64,000 nt of DNA from JACMLX01 sp040384325. GTDB lineage: Bacteria; Gemmatimonadota; Gemmatimonadetes; Gemmatimonadales; Gemmatimonadaceae. This document shows positions 56,525-64,000 of the stretch, one piece after another. The stretch is taken from assembly GCA_040384325.1 (NCBI GenBank), contig JAZKJL010000003.1, forward strand, positions 682,001-746,000, read 5' to 3'. The notes under the pieces are model-generated. The model searched no databases. It had not been told where the DNA came from and worked only from the letters and a program-made list of their open reading frames with translations. The position numbers were made by a program, and so were the translations under genes. Numbering within the stretch: position 1 is the first letter of the stretch; each line of letters begins with the position of its first letter.

Positions 56525-57507
56525 TGCTGCGAATCTTTCACAACACCAAGTACGACTTCATCAAGTGGTGGAAGGTCGCCGCCATCTCGACCATCGCCTT
56601 CATGGCGATCGGCATCGGCTCCTTCGCCGTCACCGGTCCGGTGAACTACTCCGTCGAGTTCACCGGCGGCACGTTGATGCAGCTGAAGTTCGCGCAGGCT
56701 GGTGACGCCGGGAAGATTCGCGAGGCCCTCGACGAGGCGGGCATCAATGGCGCCGAGGTGCAGCGCTTTGGCGGTTCCGATGAGTTCATCGTTCGGGCGC
56801 AGGAGACATCGCTGGTGTCGGAGCAGGCCGCCGGCGCCGAGAAGGTCGCCGACCGCATCAAGGCCGCGCTGGCCACGTCGCTCGGCGCGTCGAACTTCAC
56901 CGTCGTTCGGACTGAATCCATCAGCCCCAAGGTCGGCGAGGAACTGAGTCGCAATGCGGTGCTGGCCATGGTCCTGGTCTCGGTCGCCACGCTCATCTAC
57001 CTCGCCTTCCGCTTCGAGTGGCGCTTCGGTGTGGCGGCGGTCGTCGCCACCCTCCACGACACGCTGATCACGATCGCGTTCATCAAGTTGCTGCACCTCG
57101 AGGTCTCGCTGACCGTGGTGGCCGCGATCCTGACGCTGCTCGGTTACTCGATGAATGACACCATCATCATCTTCGATCGCGTCCGCGAGAACCTGAAGAC
57201 GTCCGGCAAGGAGGCCCTCTACACGGTCCTCAATCGGTCGATCAACGACACGTTGCCGCGCTCGATCATGACGCACGCCACCACATTTGCGGCCTCGCTG
57301 GCACTGCTGCTGTTCGCCGGCGAAGTGATCCGGCCGTTCGCCTGGGTGATGACGTTCGGCATCTTCGTCGCCACCTTCAGCTCCATCTACGTGGCCGGAC
57401 CGGTGCTGCTCTGGATCGAGCACAAGTTCCCGCGGAAGGCCGCCACCGGTGCCGCTTCGCGCACCGACAGCGGCACGCAGCGTCCGGGCGCCGTCGCCAC
57501 CCGGTGA
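56524..57507 (+). CDS. secF: Protein translocase subunit SecF
   Basis: The 327-residue partner of SecD. The family start FIKWWKVAAISTIAFMAIG, YSVEFTGGTLMQL, the SecF signature GYSMNDTIIIFDRVREN and NRSINDTLPRSIMTH are visible, with six helices. ATG 56524 overlaps the secD stop. A terminator follows. Confidence 0.96.
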   Translation: MLRIFHNTKYDFIKWWKVAAISTIAFMAIGIGSFAVTGPVNYSVEFTGGTLMQLKFAQAGDAGKIREALDEAGINGAEVQRFGGSDEFIVRAQETSLVSEQAAGAEKVADRIKAALATSLGASNFTVVRTESISPKVGEELSRNAVLAMVLVSVATLIYLAFRFEWRFGVAAVVATLHDTLITIAFIKLLHLEVSLTVVAAILTLLGYSMNDTIIIFDRVRENLKTSGKEALYTVLNRSINDTLPRSIMTHATTFAASLALLLFAGEVIRPFAWVMTFGIFVATFSSIYVAGPVLLWIEHKFPRKAATGAASRTDSGTQRPGAVATR

Positions 57508-57537
57508 CGGTGGCCCCCTGGCACCTTGAGTCGACGG

Positions 57538-57561
57538 ACCGCCGCCCTGCGCGGCGGTTTT
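57538..57561 (+). terminator. Intrinsic terminator of secDF
   Basis: ACCGCCGC (57538-57545) and GCGGCGGT (57551-57558) form a perfect stem with a 5-nt loop, followed by TTTT ending at 57561. It lies 31 nt after the secF stop. Confidence 0.8.
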
Positions 57562-57580
57562 GTCGTTGCGGGGGCTGCAC

Positions 57581-58357
57581 ATGCTGATCGACAGCCACGC
57601 GCACCTCGCCGGTGCGAAGTTCGACGCCGACCGCGAGGCCGTCCTCGAGCGCGCGTGGGCGGCGGGATTGTCGCACGTGGTGGTGATCGGTGAACTCACC
57701 GCCGCCGCGCGCGACCTCGCCCGCTCCGATCCGGCGCGGCTGTCCTTCACCGCCGGCGTGCATCCGCACGAAGCGCATACCTTCGACGCCGCGCGAGACA
57801 TGCCGCGGCTCCGGCAGTTGCTTGCCGACGGCGCCGTCGCCATCGGTGAGTGTGGCCTCGACTACTACTACGATCACAGTCCGCGCGACCAGCAGCTGGA
57901 GGCATTCCAGCAGCAGCTCGATCTCGCGGCGGAATCGGGACTGCCGGTGGTGGTGCACACCCGGCAGGCTGAGGATGACACGACCCGGATGCTGCAGGCC
58001 GCTGCTGGGCGCGGTGTGAGTGGCGTGCTGCATTGCTTCACCGGCTCGCCCGAACTGGCGCGTGATGCCATCGCGGCCGGGTGGTGCATCTCCATCAGCG
58101 GCATCGCCACCTTCCGCACCTGGGAACGTGACGACGTGGTGGCGATGATCCCCGACGCGCAGCTGATGGTGGAAACCGACAGCCCGTACCTGGCCCCGGT
58201 GCCGCATCGCGGACGTCGCAACGAATCGGCATTCCTGCCGGCCACCGTGGCCCACCTGGCCGCCGTGCGCGGCACCACGACCGACGAACTTGCGGCACTC
58301 ACGGCGCGGAATGCGATCCGCTTCTTCCGCCTGCCGCTTCTCTCATCGCACCCCTGA
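57581..58357 (+). CDS. TatD family hydrolase
   Basis: This metal-dependent deoxyribonuclease-like enzyme has a TIM-barrel fold. Metal ligands lie in DSHAHL (4-9), the region IGECGLDYYYD, VVHTR, LHCFTG and ETDSPYLAP, all intact. The 258-residue length is normal. ATG 57581 is chosen, because an upstream in-frame start at 57560 lies in the terminator. TatD proteins have been linked to DNA repair and RNA quality control. Confidence 0.93.
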   Translation: MLIDSHAHLAGAKFDADREAVLERAWAAGLSHVVVIGELTAAARDLARSDPARLSFTAGVHPHEAHTFDAARDMPRLRQLLADGAVAIGECGLDYYYDHSPRDQQLEAFQQQLDLAAESGLPVVVHTRQAEDDTTRMLQAAAGRGVSGVLHCFTGSPELARDAIAAGWCISISGIATFRTWERDDVVAMIPDAQLMVETDSPYLAPVPHRGRRNESAFLPATVAHLAAVRGTTTDELAALTARNAIRFFRLPLLSSHP

Positions 58358-58362
58358 GCACG

Positions 58363-60024
58363 ATGCCCACCGATCTCGAGATCGCGCAGTCCGTCACGCT
58401 CCGCCCGATCCGCGACGTGGCGGCGGAGTTGGGGCTCGGCGAGGATCAGGTCGATCTCTACGGTCGCTACAAGGCCAAGCTGCCGCTGGAAGTCGCGACC
58501 CGTCCGGTGAAGGGCAAGCTGGTGCTCGTCACGGCGATCCATCCCACCGCAGCCGGCGAAGGCAAGACCACGACCTCGGTCGGGCTCGCACAGGCGCTCC
58601 GTCGCATGGGCACCAACGTCATGCTCTGCCTGCGTGAACCGAGTCTCGGCCCGGTGTTCGGCGTCAAGGGTGGCGCGGCCGGCGGTGGCTACGCGCAGGT
58701 GCTGCCGATGGAGGACATCAACCTCCATTTCACCGGCGACTTCCACGCCATCGCCAGCGCGCACGCGCTGCTGTCGGCGCTGCTCGACAATCACCTGCAG
58801 CAGGGCAACGCGCTCGGCATCGACCCGCGTCGCATCACCTGGCCGCGAACCATCGACATGAACGACCGCGCGCTGCGGAAGGTCATGGTCGGCCTCGGCG
58901 GCACCGGCAACGGCATCCCGCGCGAGGAGCGCTACGTCATCGTGCCGGCCAGCGAGGTCATGGCGATCCTCGCACTCGCCTCCGATCTCGAGGACCTGCA
59001 GACGCGTCTGGCGCGCATCGTCGTCGGCAGCACGCGTGATGGCCGCTTCGTCACTGCGGGGCAGCTCGACGCGGCGGGCGCGATGACGCTCCTGCTGCGC
59101 GATGCACTGCGACCGAACCTGGTGCAGACCGCCGAGGGCGGTCCGGCCCTCGTGCACTGCGGCCCGTTCGCCAACATCGCGCACGGCTGCAACTCGCTCA
59201 TCGCGACGCGCTCCGCACTGGCGCTGGCCGACGTCGTCGTGACGGAGGCGGGGTTCGGCTCCGACCTCGGCGCCGAGAAGTTCTTCGACATCAAGGCGCG
59301 TGTCGGCGGCCTGAAGCCGGCGGCGGTGGTGATCGTGGCCACCGTGCGCGCGCTCAAGCTCCACGGCGGAGCCGACAAGGCCTCGCTCGCCACCCCGGAC
59401 GTCGAGGCGGTGCGGATCGGTCTCGCCAACCTCGAACGCCACATCGCCAACGTGCGGCAGTTCGGCGTGCCGGTGGTCGTGTCGCTCAATCGATTCACCA
59501 CCGACAGCGACGACGAATTGCACTGCGTGATGCAGGCCGTGGAGCGGTCCGGGGCACGAGGAGCGCTGTGCGAGGTGTGGGCGCACGGTGGCGAAGGCGG
59601 TCGCGCGCTGGGTGCGCAGGTGCTCGAACTGCTGGCCGGTGAGACGCCCACCTTCACGCCGCTGTACGACACCGCCCTCGGCATCCGGGCGAAGATCGGG
59701 ACCATCGTTTCACGCGTCTATGGCGGCGACGGCGTCGACTTTTCACCACGCGCCGAGCGCGCGATCCGGGACCTCGAACGCCAGGGCCTCGGCGGCACGC
59801 CGGTCTGCATCGCCAAGACGCAGTCCTCGTTCAGCGACGATCCCGCGCTGCTCGGTGCGCCGCACGGGTTCCGTGTGCACATTTCCGAGGTCTATCCCGC
59901 TGCCGGTGCCGGGTTTGTGGTGGCTCAGGCCGGTGATATCATGACCATGCCCGGACTGCCCGCGGTGCCATCGGCGGTGCGGATCGGTGTCGATGGCGCG
60001 GGACGTGCCGTCGGGTTGTTCTAG
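58363..60024 (+). CDS. fhs: Formate--tetrahydrofolate ligase
   Basis: It makes 10-formyl-tetrahydrofolate from formate, THF and ATP. The ATP loop PTAAGEGKTT is at 61-70, with REPSLGPVFGVKGGAAGGGYAQV-type block (split about 89-111) and EAGFGSDLGAEKFFDIK. The 553-residue length is the family norm. ATG 58363, 5 nt after tatD. Presence of this enzyme allows formate assimilation or recycling in one-carbon metabolism. Confidence 0.96.
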   Translation: MPTDLEIAQSVTLRPIRDVAAELGLGEDQVDLYGRYKAKLPLEVATRPVKGKLVLVTAIHPTAAGEGKTTTSVGLAQALRRMGTNVMLCLREPSLGPVFGVKGGAAGGGYAQVLPMEDINLHFTGDFHAIASAHALLSALLDNHLQQGNALGIDPRRITWPRTIDMNDRALRKVMVGLGGTGNGIPREERYVIVPASEVMAILALASDLEDLQTRLARIVVGSTRDGRFVTAGQLDAAGAMTLLLRDALRPNLVQTAEGGPALVHCGPFANIAHGCNSLIATRSALALADVVVTEAGFGSDLGAEKFFDIKARVGGLKPAAVVIVATVRALKLHGGADKASLATPDVEAVRIGLANLERHIANVRQFGVPVVVSLNRFTTDSDDELHCVMQAVERSGARGALCEVWAHGGEGGRALGAQVLELLAGETPTFTPLYDTALGIRAKIGTIVSRVYGGDGVDFSPRAERAIRDLERQGLGGTPVCIAKTQSSFSDDPALLGAPHGFRVHISEVYPAAGAGFVVAQAGDIMTMPGLPAVPSAVRIGVDGAGRAVGLF

Positions 60025-60052
60025 CGCAGGCTTCATTCTCCGAGGAAACGTT

Positions 60053-60442
60053 GTGACCAAGCGCGTGATCAGCACCCCTGATGCCCCTGCGGCCATCGGT
60101 CCCTACTCGCAGGCGATCGCCGTCGACAACCTGCTGTTCACGGCCGGGCAGATCGCGCTCGACCCGGTCACCATGACCGTCGTCCCGGGAGACGTCGCCG
60201 CGCAGGCGGAACAGGTGATGAAGAACCTGGCGGCCATTTGCGTCGCCGCCGGCGCCTCGCTGCAGGATGTCGTGAAGACCACCGTCTTCCTGCAGGACAT
60301 GAGCGACTTCCAGGCGATGAACGAGGTCTACGCACGTCATTTCGGCGACAATCGCCCGGCGCGCAGCACCGTGTCGGTGCGCGGCCTGCCCCGCGACGTG
60401 CGCGTCGAGATCGAAGCGATCGTGCGCCTGCCCAACGCCTGA
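60053..60442 (+). CDS. RidA family protein (Rid/YjgF)
   Basis: RidA enzymes hydrolyse reactive enamine/imine intermediates from pyridoxal-phosphate enzymes. The 129-residue protein has AAIGPYSQAIAV, the catalytic-arginine region RPARSTVSVRGLP and VRVEIEAIV. It starts at GTG 60053 with GAGGAAA about 6 nt upstream; an earlier frame start lies within fhs. Confidence 0.92.
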   Translation: MTKRVISTPDAPAAIGPYSQAIAVDNLLFTAGQIALDPVTMTVVPGDVAAQAEQVMKNLAAICVAAGASLQDVVKTTVFLQDMSDFQAMNEVYARHFGDNRPARSTVSVRGLPRDVRVEIEAIVRLPNA

Positions 60443-61075
60443 GTGCCGTTCCAGCCTGTCGCATCGACGCGCCACGCGGTGCGCCAGCTGGTGCAGGTGA
60501 GCATCGCCGGGGCATTCTGCCTCGGCAGCGCGCAGGTGGCCGCAGCGCAACGCGTGCCGATCCAGCCGCCGAAGCAGGACTCGGTGGTGCGTGACACCAC
60601 GCCGCGCGCGCCCGCACGCCGGTTGCCGAACAGCATCCCGGATTCGTTGCTGCGACCGCCGGTCTCGCCCAAGGCGGCGTTCCTGCGGTCGCTGGCCCTG
60701 CCGGGCTGGGGGCAGGGTGCCCTGCGGCGCTCCACGGCCGCCACGGTGTTTTCCGCCGCGGAGATCGGTGCGTTGTACATGGTGGGCAAGTCGCGCGCCG
60801 ATCTCCGTCGTGCGAAGGCGCTCAGCGCACTCGACTCCATCACCGTCGGCGATCCGTCACTCGGTGAAGCGGTGACGCGCATTCCGGCCGTCCCGCCGGG
60901 GCTCGTCAATGCGCGGCGGCTGCATCTCGAGGACTGGATCGCCGTGTTGGTGTTCAATCACCTCATCGCCGGCGCCGACGCCTACGTGGCTGCCAATCTC
61001 TGGGACCTGCCGGCGCGGGTCTCGATCCGCCACACCCCGGCCGGCACCGGAATCGGCGCGCAATTCCGCTGGTGA
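60443..61075 (+). CDS. DUF5683 domain-containing envelope protein
   Basis: The 210-residue protein starts at GTG 60443 with a signal-peptide-like segment ending in QVAAAQ (about 18-36). The DUF5683 signature is visible: SPKAAFLRSLALPGWGQGAL, then a hydrophobic stretch and EDWIAVLVFNHLIAGADAYV. It probably is an inner-membrane or envelope protein of unknown role, mostly found in Bacteroidetes-like and Gemmatimonadota-like genomes. It begins directly after the ridA stop and overlaps murI by 4 nt. Confidence 0.82.
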   Translation: MPFQPVASTRHAVRQLVQVSIAGAFCLGSAQVAAAQRVPIQPPKQDSVVRDTTPRAPARRLPNSIPDSLLRPPVSPKAAFLRSLALPGWGQGALRRSTAATVFSAAEIGALYMVGKSRADLRRAKALSALDSITVGDPSLGEAVTRIPAVPPGLVNARRLHLEDWIAVLVFNHLIAGADAYVAANLWDLPARVSIRHTPAGTGIGAQFRW

Positions 61076-61875
61076 ACGACGCGGCCGTCGGCGTGTTCGA
61101 TTCCGGCATCGGTGGGCTCACCGTCGTCGCCGCGATCAGGCGCGAACTGCCCGCCGAGCGTGTGCTCTACGTGGGCGACACGGCGCGCGTGCCGTATGGT
61201 CCGAAGAGTCCGGAGACCGTGCTGCGCTACAGCCGGCAGATCGCCACCTTCCTTCTCGAGGAACGCGTGAAGGCGATCGTCATCGCCTGCAATACCGCCA
61301 CCGCGCATGCGCTCGAGGCGCTGCAGCGCGAGGTGGCGGTGCCCGTGATCGGCGTCGTGCAACCCGGCGCACGCGCGGCCGTCCGCGTCACGCGTAATGG
61401 CCACATCGGTGTCATCGGCACCGCCGGCACCATCAACTCCGGTGCCTACACACGTGCCATCGCCGCGCTGTCCGCGGACGCGATCGTCACCAGCGCAGCC
61501 TGCCCGATGTTCGTGCCGCTGGTGGAAGAAGGCTGGGTGGACCATCCCGCGACCCGGCTGATCGCCGAGACGTACCTGGCACCGATGCGCGATGCGAACG
61601 TCGACACGCTGGTGCTCGGCTGCACGCACTATCCGTTGCTGGCGCCGTCGATCGGGTCCGTCATCGGTGCCGGCGTGACACTGGTGGATTCCGCGGCCGA
61701 GACGGCGTTGGCACTGCGAGAGGTGCTCGAGACGCAGGGACTCGCGGCCTCAGGAGCCGCTGCCAGCCTCGCGCACCGCTTCGTGGCGACCGATGCGCCG
61801 GACGCCTTCCGCCGCGTCGGCCAGCGTTTCATCGGGCCCGTGCTCGACCATGTCGAGACGACGGTCTTCGCCTGA
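61072..61875 (+). CDS. murI: Glutamate racemase
   Basis: MurI makes D-glutamate for peptidoglycan. Both catalytic cysteines are present: C73 in IACNTATA and C184 in LGCTHYPLL, with FDSGIGGLTV at the start and GDTARVPYG. The 267-residue length is normal. It starts at GTG 61072. The last 126 nt overlap the 3' end of the opposing LpxH-like gene. Confidence 0.96.
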   Translation: MNDAAVGVFDSGIGGLTVVAAIRRELPAERVLYVGDTARVPYGPKSPETVLRYSRQIATFLLEERVKAIVIACNTATAHALEALQREVAVPVIGVVQPGARAAVRVTRNGHIGVIGTAGTINSGAYTRAIAALSADAIVTSAACPMFVPLVEEGWVDHPATRLIAETYLAPMRDANVDTLVLGCTHYPLLAPSIGSVIGAGVTLVDSAAETALALREVLETQGLAASGAAASLAHRFVATDAPDAFRRVGQRFIGPVLDHVETTVFA

Positions 61876-62592
61876 CGCCATGAACTCCATGAGTTCGAGC
61901 CGCGTCTCGGTCAGGCGCAGGTAGCGCGGCGCGTCACCCCACCCGCCCGGATTGGCATACACGCCACCAGCCGGGCCGCGCGTCAGTCCAGCCACGTGCG
62001 AGTGGCCGAAGATCACCAGGTTCGCGTCCGCGCGCGCCAGTCGTGCCAGCGCCACGTCGCGCAACCCGATCCCGCTGTCGGCCGCACTGTGCACGCGACT
62101 CGCCCCGGACGTGCCGAGCGCCAGTCGAGTCCCGAGGTCCGGATGCAGCAGCTTGAACGCCCACACCGACAGCGGATGTCGCAGGATCGGCTTGATGCGC
62201 AGGTATCCGGCATCCGCTGCACCACGCAGGCCATCACCATGCTCGATCTCCACGGTCCAGCGGCCGACCGTTGCGCGCAGTGGCGTGGTCTGGTACGTGA
62301 TGCCGAGCTCGCGGCGCAGCACCTCGCCACCCCAGCAGTCGTGATTCCCCGCGATCCAGGTGATCGGCATGCCCGCCGCACGCAGTTCGCCGAGCGCACC
62401 GAGCACCGGCAGCGCAAACGTCGGCATCGATCGCCGCCACTCGAACCAGAAGTCGAGGATGTCGCCGTTCAGCACCAGCGAACCGGGTGCACCTCGTAAC
62501 CGGCGCAGGAACGTCAGCAGTGCGTCGGCCGTCGCTGCCGGCGCCGCGCCGACGTGGCAATCGGACAGGATGTACCAGGGAAGTGTGGACAC
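61750..62592 (-). CDS. UDP-2,3-diacylglucosamine diphosphatase-like metallophosphoesterase (LpxH family)
   Basis: Calcineurin-like metal sites are all visible: SDCHVG (10-15, usually SDLHL), NGDILDFWFEW, IAGNHDCWG, EHGD and FGHSHVAG. The order and the FWFEW segment match LpxH, which hydrolyses UDP-diacylglucosamine in lipid A synthesis. The 280-residue protein starts at GTG 62592 and ends with an extension that overlaps murI by 126 nt. Other lpx genes are not in the window, so the exact substrate is inferred. Confidence 0.85.
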   Translation of the reverse strand: MSTLPWYILSDCHVGAAPAATADALLTFLRRLRGAPGSLVLNGDILDFWFEWRRSMPTFALPVLGALGELRAAGMPITWIAGNHDCWGGEVLRRELGITYQTTPLRATVGRWTVEIEHGDGLRGAADAGYLRIKPILRHPLSVWAFKLLHPDLGTRLALGTSGASRVHSAADSGIGLRDVALARLARADANLVIFGHSHVAGLTRGPAGGVYANPGGWGDAPRYLRLTETRLELMEFMASGEDRRLDMVEHGPDETLADAAEGVRRIGRHEAVREAGSGS

Positions 62593-62620
62593 ACCCTGAG
62601 ATTAGTCCGTCCGTCACACT

Positions 62621-62650
62621 TTGACAAAAGCGTTTGCCTCGGCCCATCTT
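62621..62650 (+). promoter_or_regulatory. Probable promoter of the thioesterase gene
   Basis: TTGACA (62621-62626, perfect -35), 18-bp spacer, CATCTT (62645-62650, weak -10). Predicted start near 62657, which supports a translational start at GTG 62682 rather than TTG 62634. Confidence 0.5.
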
Positions 62651-62681
62651 CGCCCCCGGACTCCTCACCACCCGTGGCCCC

Positions 62682-63107
62682 GTGCCTGCACTCGATCCTG
62701 CACCAACGTGTGACATCGACCTCCGCGTGCGGTATGCGGAGACCGACCAGATGGGCGTCGTCTACCACGCCAACTACCTCGCCTGGTGCGAGGTCGGCCG
62801 CACCGAGCTGATTCGCGTGCGTGGACGCTCGTACGCCGAGATCGAGCGCCTCGGCGTGGGGCTCGCCGTGTCCGATGCATCGCTCCGCTTCCACGCGCCC
62901 GCTCGCTACGATGACCTCGTCCGCATCACCACCACGCTCACCGACATCCGATCCCGCTCGATGACCTTCGAGTATCTCATCAGCCACGTCGGACGCGGGA
63001 CGAAGCTCGTCACCGCCAGCACCACGCTGATCGGACTCGATCGTGAGGGACGCATCGCACGCCTGCCGCAGGAGTTGCATCACGCACTCGGGATGTCGGA
63101 TGCCTGA
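62682..63107 (+). CDS. Acyl-CoA thioesterase, 4HBT/YbgC type
   Basis: This hotdog-fold thioesterase probably hydrolyses acyl-CoA in the cytoplasm. The active-site motif ETDQMGVVYHANYLAWCEVGR (split around residues 20-40, catalytic Asp in ETDQMG) is canonical. It is 141 residues from GTG 62682; TTG 62634 would add 16 residues but lies within the promoter. YbgC-type enzymes often sit with tol-pal genes, which are not seen here. Its end overlaps the next gene by 8 nt. Confidence 0.85.
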   Translation: MPALDPAPTCDIDLRVRYAETDQMGVVYHANYLAWCEVGRTELIRVRGRSYAEIERLGVGLAVSDASLRFHAPARYDDLVRITTTLTDIRSRSMTFEYLISHVGRGTKLVTASTTLIGLDREGRIARLPQELHHALGMSDA

Positions 63108-64000
63108 GCTGCGACGTACCGTCGGCGTCGCGCTTGCCGCGTTGTTGCTCGCGAGCGCACCGGCTGCTGCACAACGCACCGTCCTCGACTCGGCATCGCA
63201 GGTCGCGTGGGCGGAGTTGCTGGCCGTGCACGACGTACGTTCCGCCGACACGGTGGTGATCGACCGGGCGATCGGGTCACCGGTCGCACCGTTGCGCGCC
63301 ACCGCGGCCCGCGTGGTGGGCATGAACCGTGTCGCCGCGCGCTACGCTGCACTGCGTACGCTCCTGCAGCGCGATCGCGACACCGCCGTCGCTCGCGACG
63401 CGGCATTCGCGCTCGGCCTCGCGAGCGACACCAGCAGCTGCGGCGCGCTGCGTGACGCTTTGGCGCGCCCGACGGTCGGTGCGGCGGCGGCGTGGTCGCT
63501 CGGTGAACTGGGTGCGGCCTGCGGTGAGTTCGCGCCGCTGCTCGCTGTCGCGCGATCATCGGCTGCTCGCGCCGCATTGCTGCGCGTGGCAGGGAAGTGG
63601 ACACCTTTCCCGGATACCGTCATCGTCGCCGCGTATCGCAGCGCGACCTCGCCGGAGCAGCGGTGGGCGGCGCTGTATGCACTGGCCCGCGCTCGGCGCC
63701 CCGCGGGCGCGACGCTCGCGATGGCCGCCAGCCGCGACGCGGCGCCATCGCTGCGGGAGGTCGCGGCGCGCTTGATGGCCAGCACCCTGCAGCCCGCCGC
63801 CGACTCGCTCGCCGTCGTCGCGCGCCTCGATTCGATGCTTGGCGACCGCGCGCCGCACGTGCGCATCGCTGCGGTGCGTGCCATCGCCACCTTCCGTGTG
63901 CTGGCGCGTGAACCACTGGCCCGTGCGTGGCCGCTCGAGCGTGACGCGAACGTGCGCGTCACGATGGCGCAGTCGGTCGGCACCGTCGCCGCGGATTCGT
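63100..64000 (+). CDS. Secreted HEAT-repeat protein, 3' end cut off by window edge
   Basis: An open frame from ATG 63100 runs to the right edge with no stop (at least 300 residues). A signal peptide is clear: VGVALAALLLASAPAAAQ (about 8-25), with cleavage at AAAQ. The mature part is alanine/arginine-rich and shows repeating helical units such as PLRATAARVVG, TAVARDAAFALGLA, PSLREVAARLMA and PHVRIAAVRAIATF, typical of HEAT repeats. These mediate protein contacts, here in the periplasm. Proteins of this layout in related bacteria may carry an additional C-terminal enzyme domain, which cannot be judged here. Confidence 0.8.
   Translation, partial: MPELRRTVGVALAALLLASAPAAAQRTVLDSASQVAWAELLAVHDVRSADTVVIDRAIGSPVAPLRATAARVVGMNRVAARYAALRTLLQRDRDTAVARDAAFALGLASDTSSCGALRDALARPTVGAAAAWSLGELGAACGEFAPLLAVARSSAARAALLRVAGKWTPFPDTVIVAAYRSATSPEQRWAALYALARARRPAGATLAMAASRDAAPSLREVAARLMASTLQPAADSLAVVARLDSMLGDRAPHVRIAAVRAIATFRVLAREPLARAWPLERDANVRVTMAQSVGTVAADS

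Overview
The window reads as a piece of a high-GC, Gram-negative chromosome, most probably a member of the Gemmatimonadota. This is inference from the gene set: a bacillithiol synthase (BshA) beside an outer-membrane-type gene set (TonB receptor, LpxH-like hydrolase, lipoprotein, secreted proteins), an alternate GlmU, a DUF5683 protein, an AHQLGTP-type histidine kinase and a complete Bat/MoxR operon. No 16S rRNA or taxonomic marker search could be run. Nearly all of it is dense housekeeping sequence with genes overlapping by 1-8 nt (ATGA, GTGA, TGATG junctions) and many GTG starts.

Layout. 1-1607: a short accessory-looking stretch (a left-truncated minus-strand gene, a frameshifted plus-strand gene, about 430 bp with no gene) ending at tRNA-Ser(GGA) at 1608-1694, a classic island boundary. 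1775-7605: a secreted protein, a TonB-dependent receptor and a glycerophosphodiester phosphodiesterase. 7653-12085: pyrR-pyrB-pyrC, a class II aldolase and a coiled-coil/zinc-ribbon protein, convergent with rpsT across a perfect shared terminator. 12716-26911: one long plus-strand run of scpA, scpB, an rluB-like gene, the Bat operon (moxR, DUF58, small membrane protein, batA, batB-batC fusion, batD-batE-like fusion), mutL, miaA and bshA. 26969-29325: uppP, birA, coaX. 29431-31585: groES-groEL with a sigma70-type promoter, a CIRCE operator and a terminator. 31631-34603 (minus): a roadblock protein, mannose-1-phosphate guanylyltransferase, alternate GlmU and a small protein. 34726-43226: lipoprotein, serS, an orphan histidine kinase, a PcrA-type helicase and gatCAB. 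43196-45123 (minus): a phospholipase C-like protein and a membrane protein with a huge acidic tail. 45294-54768: murA and pgeF, then rimP-nusA-L7Ae-infB-rbfA-truB-ribF behind a strong promoter and an attenuator-like leader. 54830-64000: secD-secF, tatD, fhs, ridA, a DUF5683 protein, murI, an lpxH-like gene (minus), a thioesterase and a right-truncated HEAT-repeat protein.

Together these genes cover pyrimidine synthesis, chromosome segregation, translation initiation and ribosome maturation, amidotransferase-dependent tRNA charging, peptidoglycan precursor synthesis and repair, protein export, chaperoning and a MoxR/von Willebrand-factor envelope system. I found no CRISPR array, prophage, intact insertion sequence or clearly new multigene system. 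The most interesting points are a MurA with Asp in place of the fosfomycin-target Cys, an attenuator-like leader ahead of rimP-nusA-infB, a probable CTG-initiated L7Ae-family gene, fused Bat proteins, a MutL with an altered metal-site motif and the island remnant beside tRNA-Ser.
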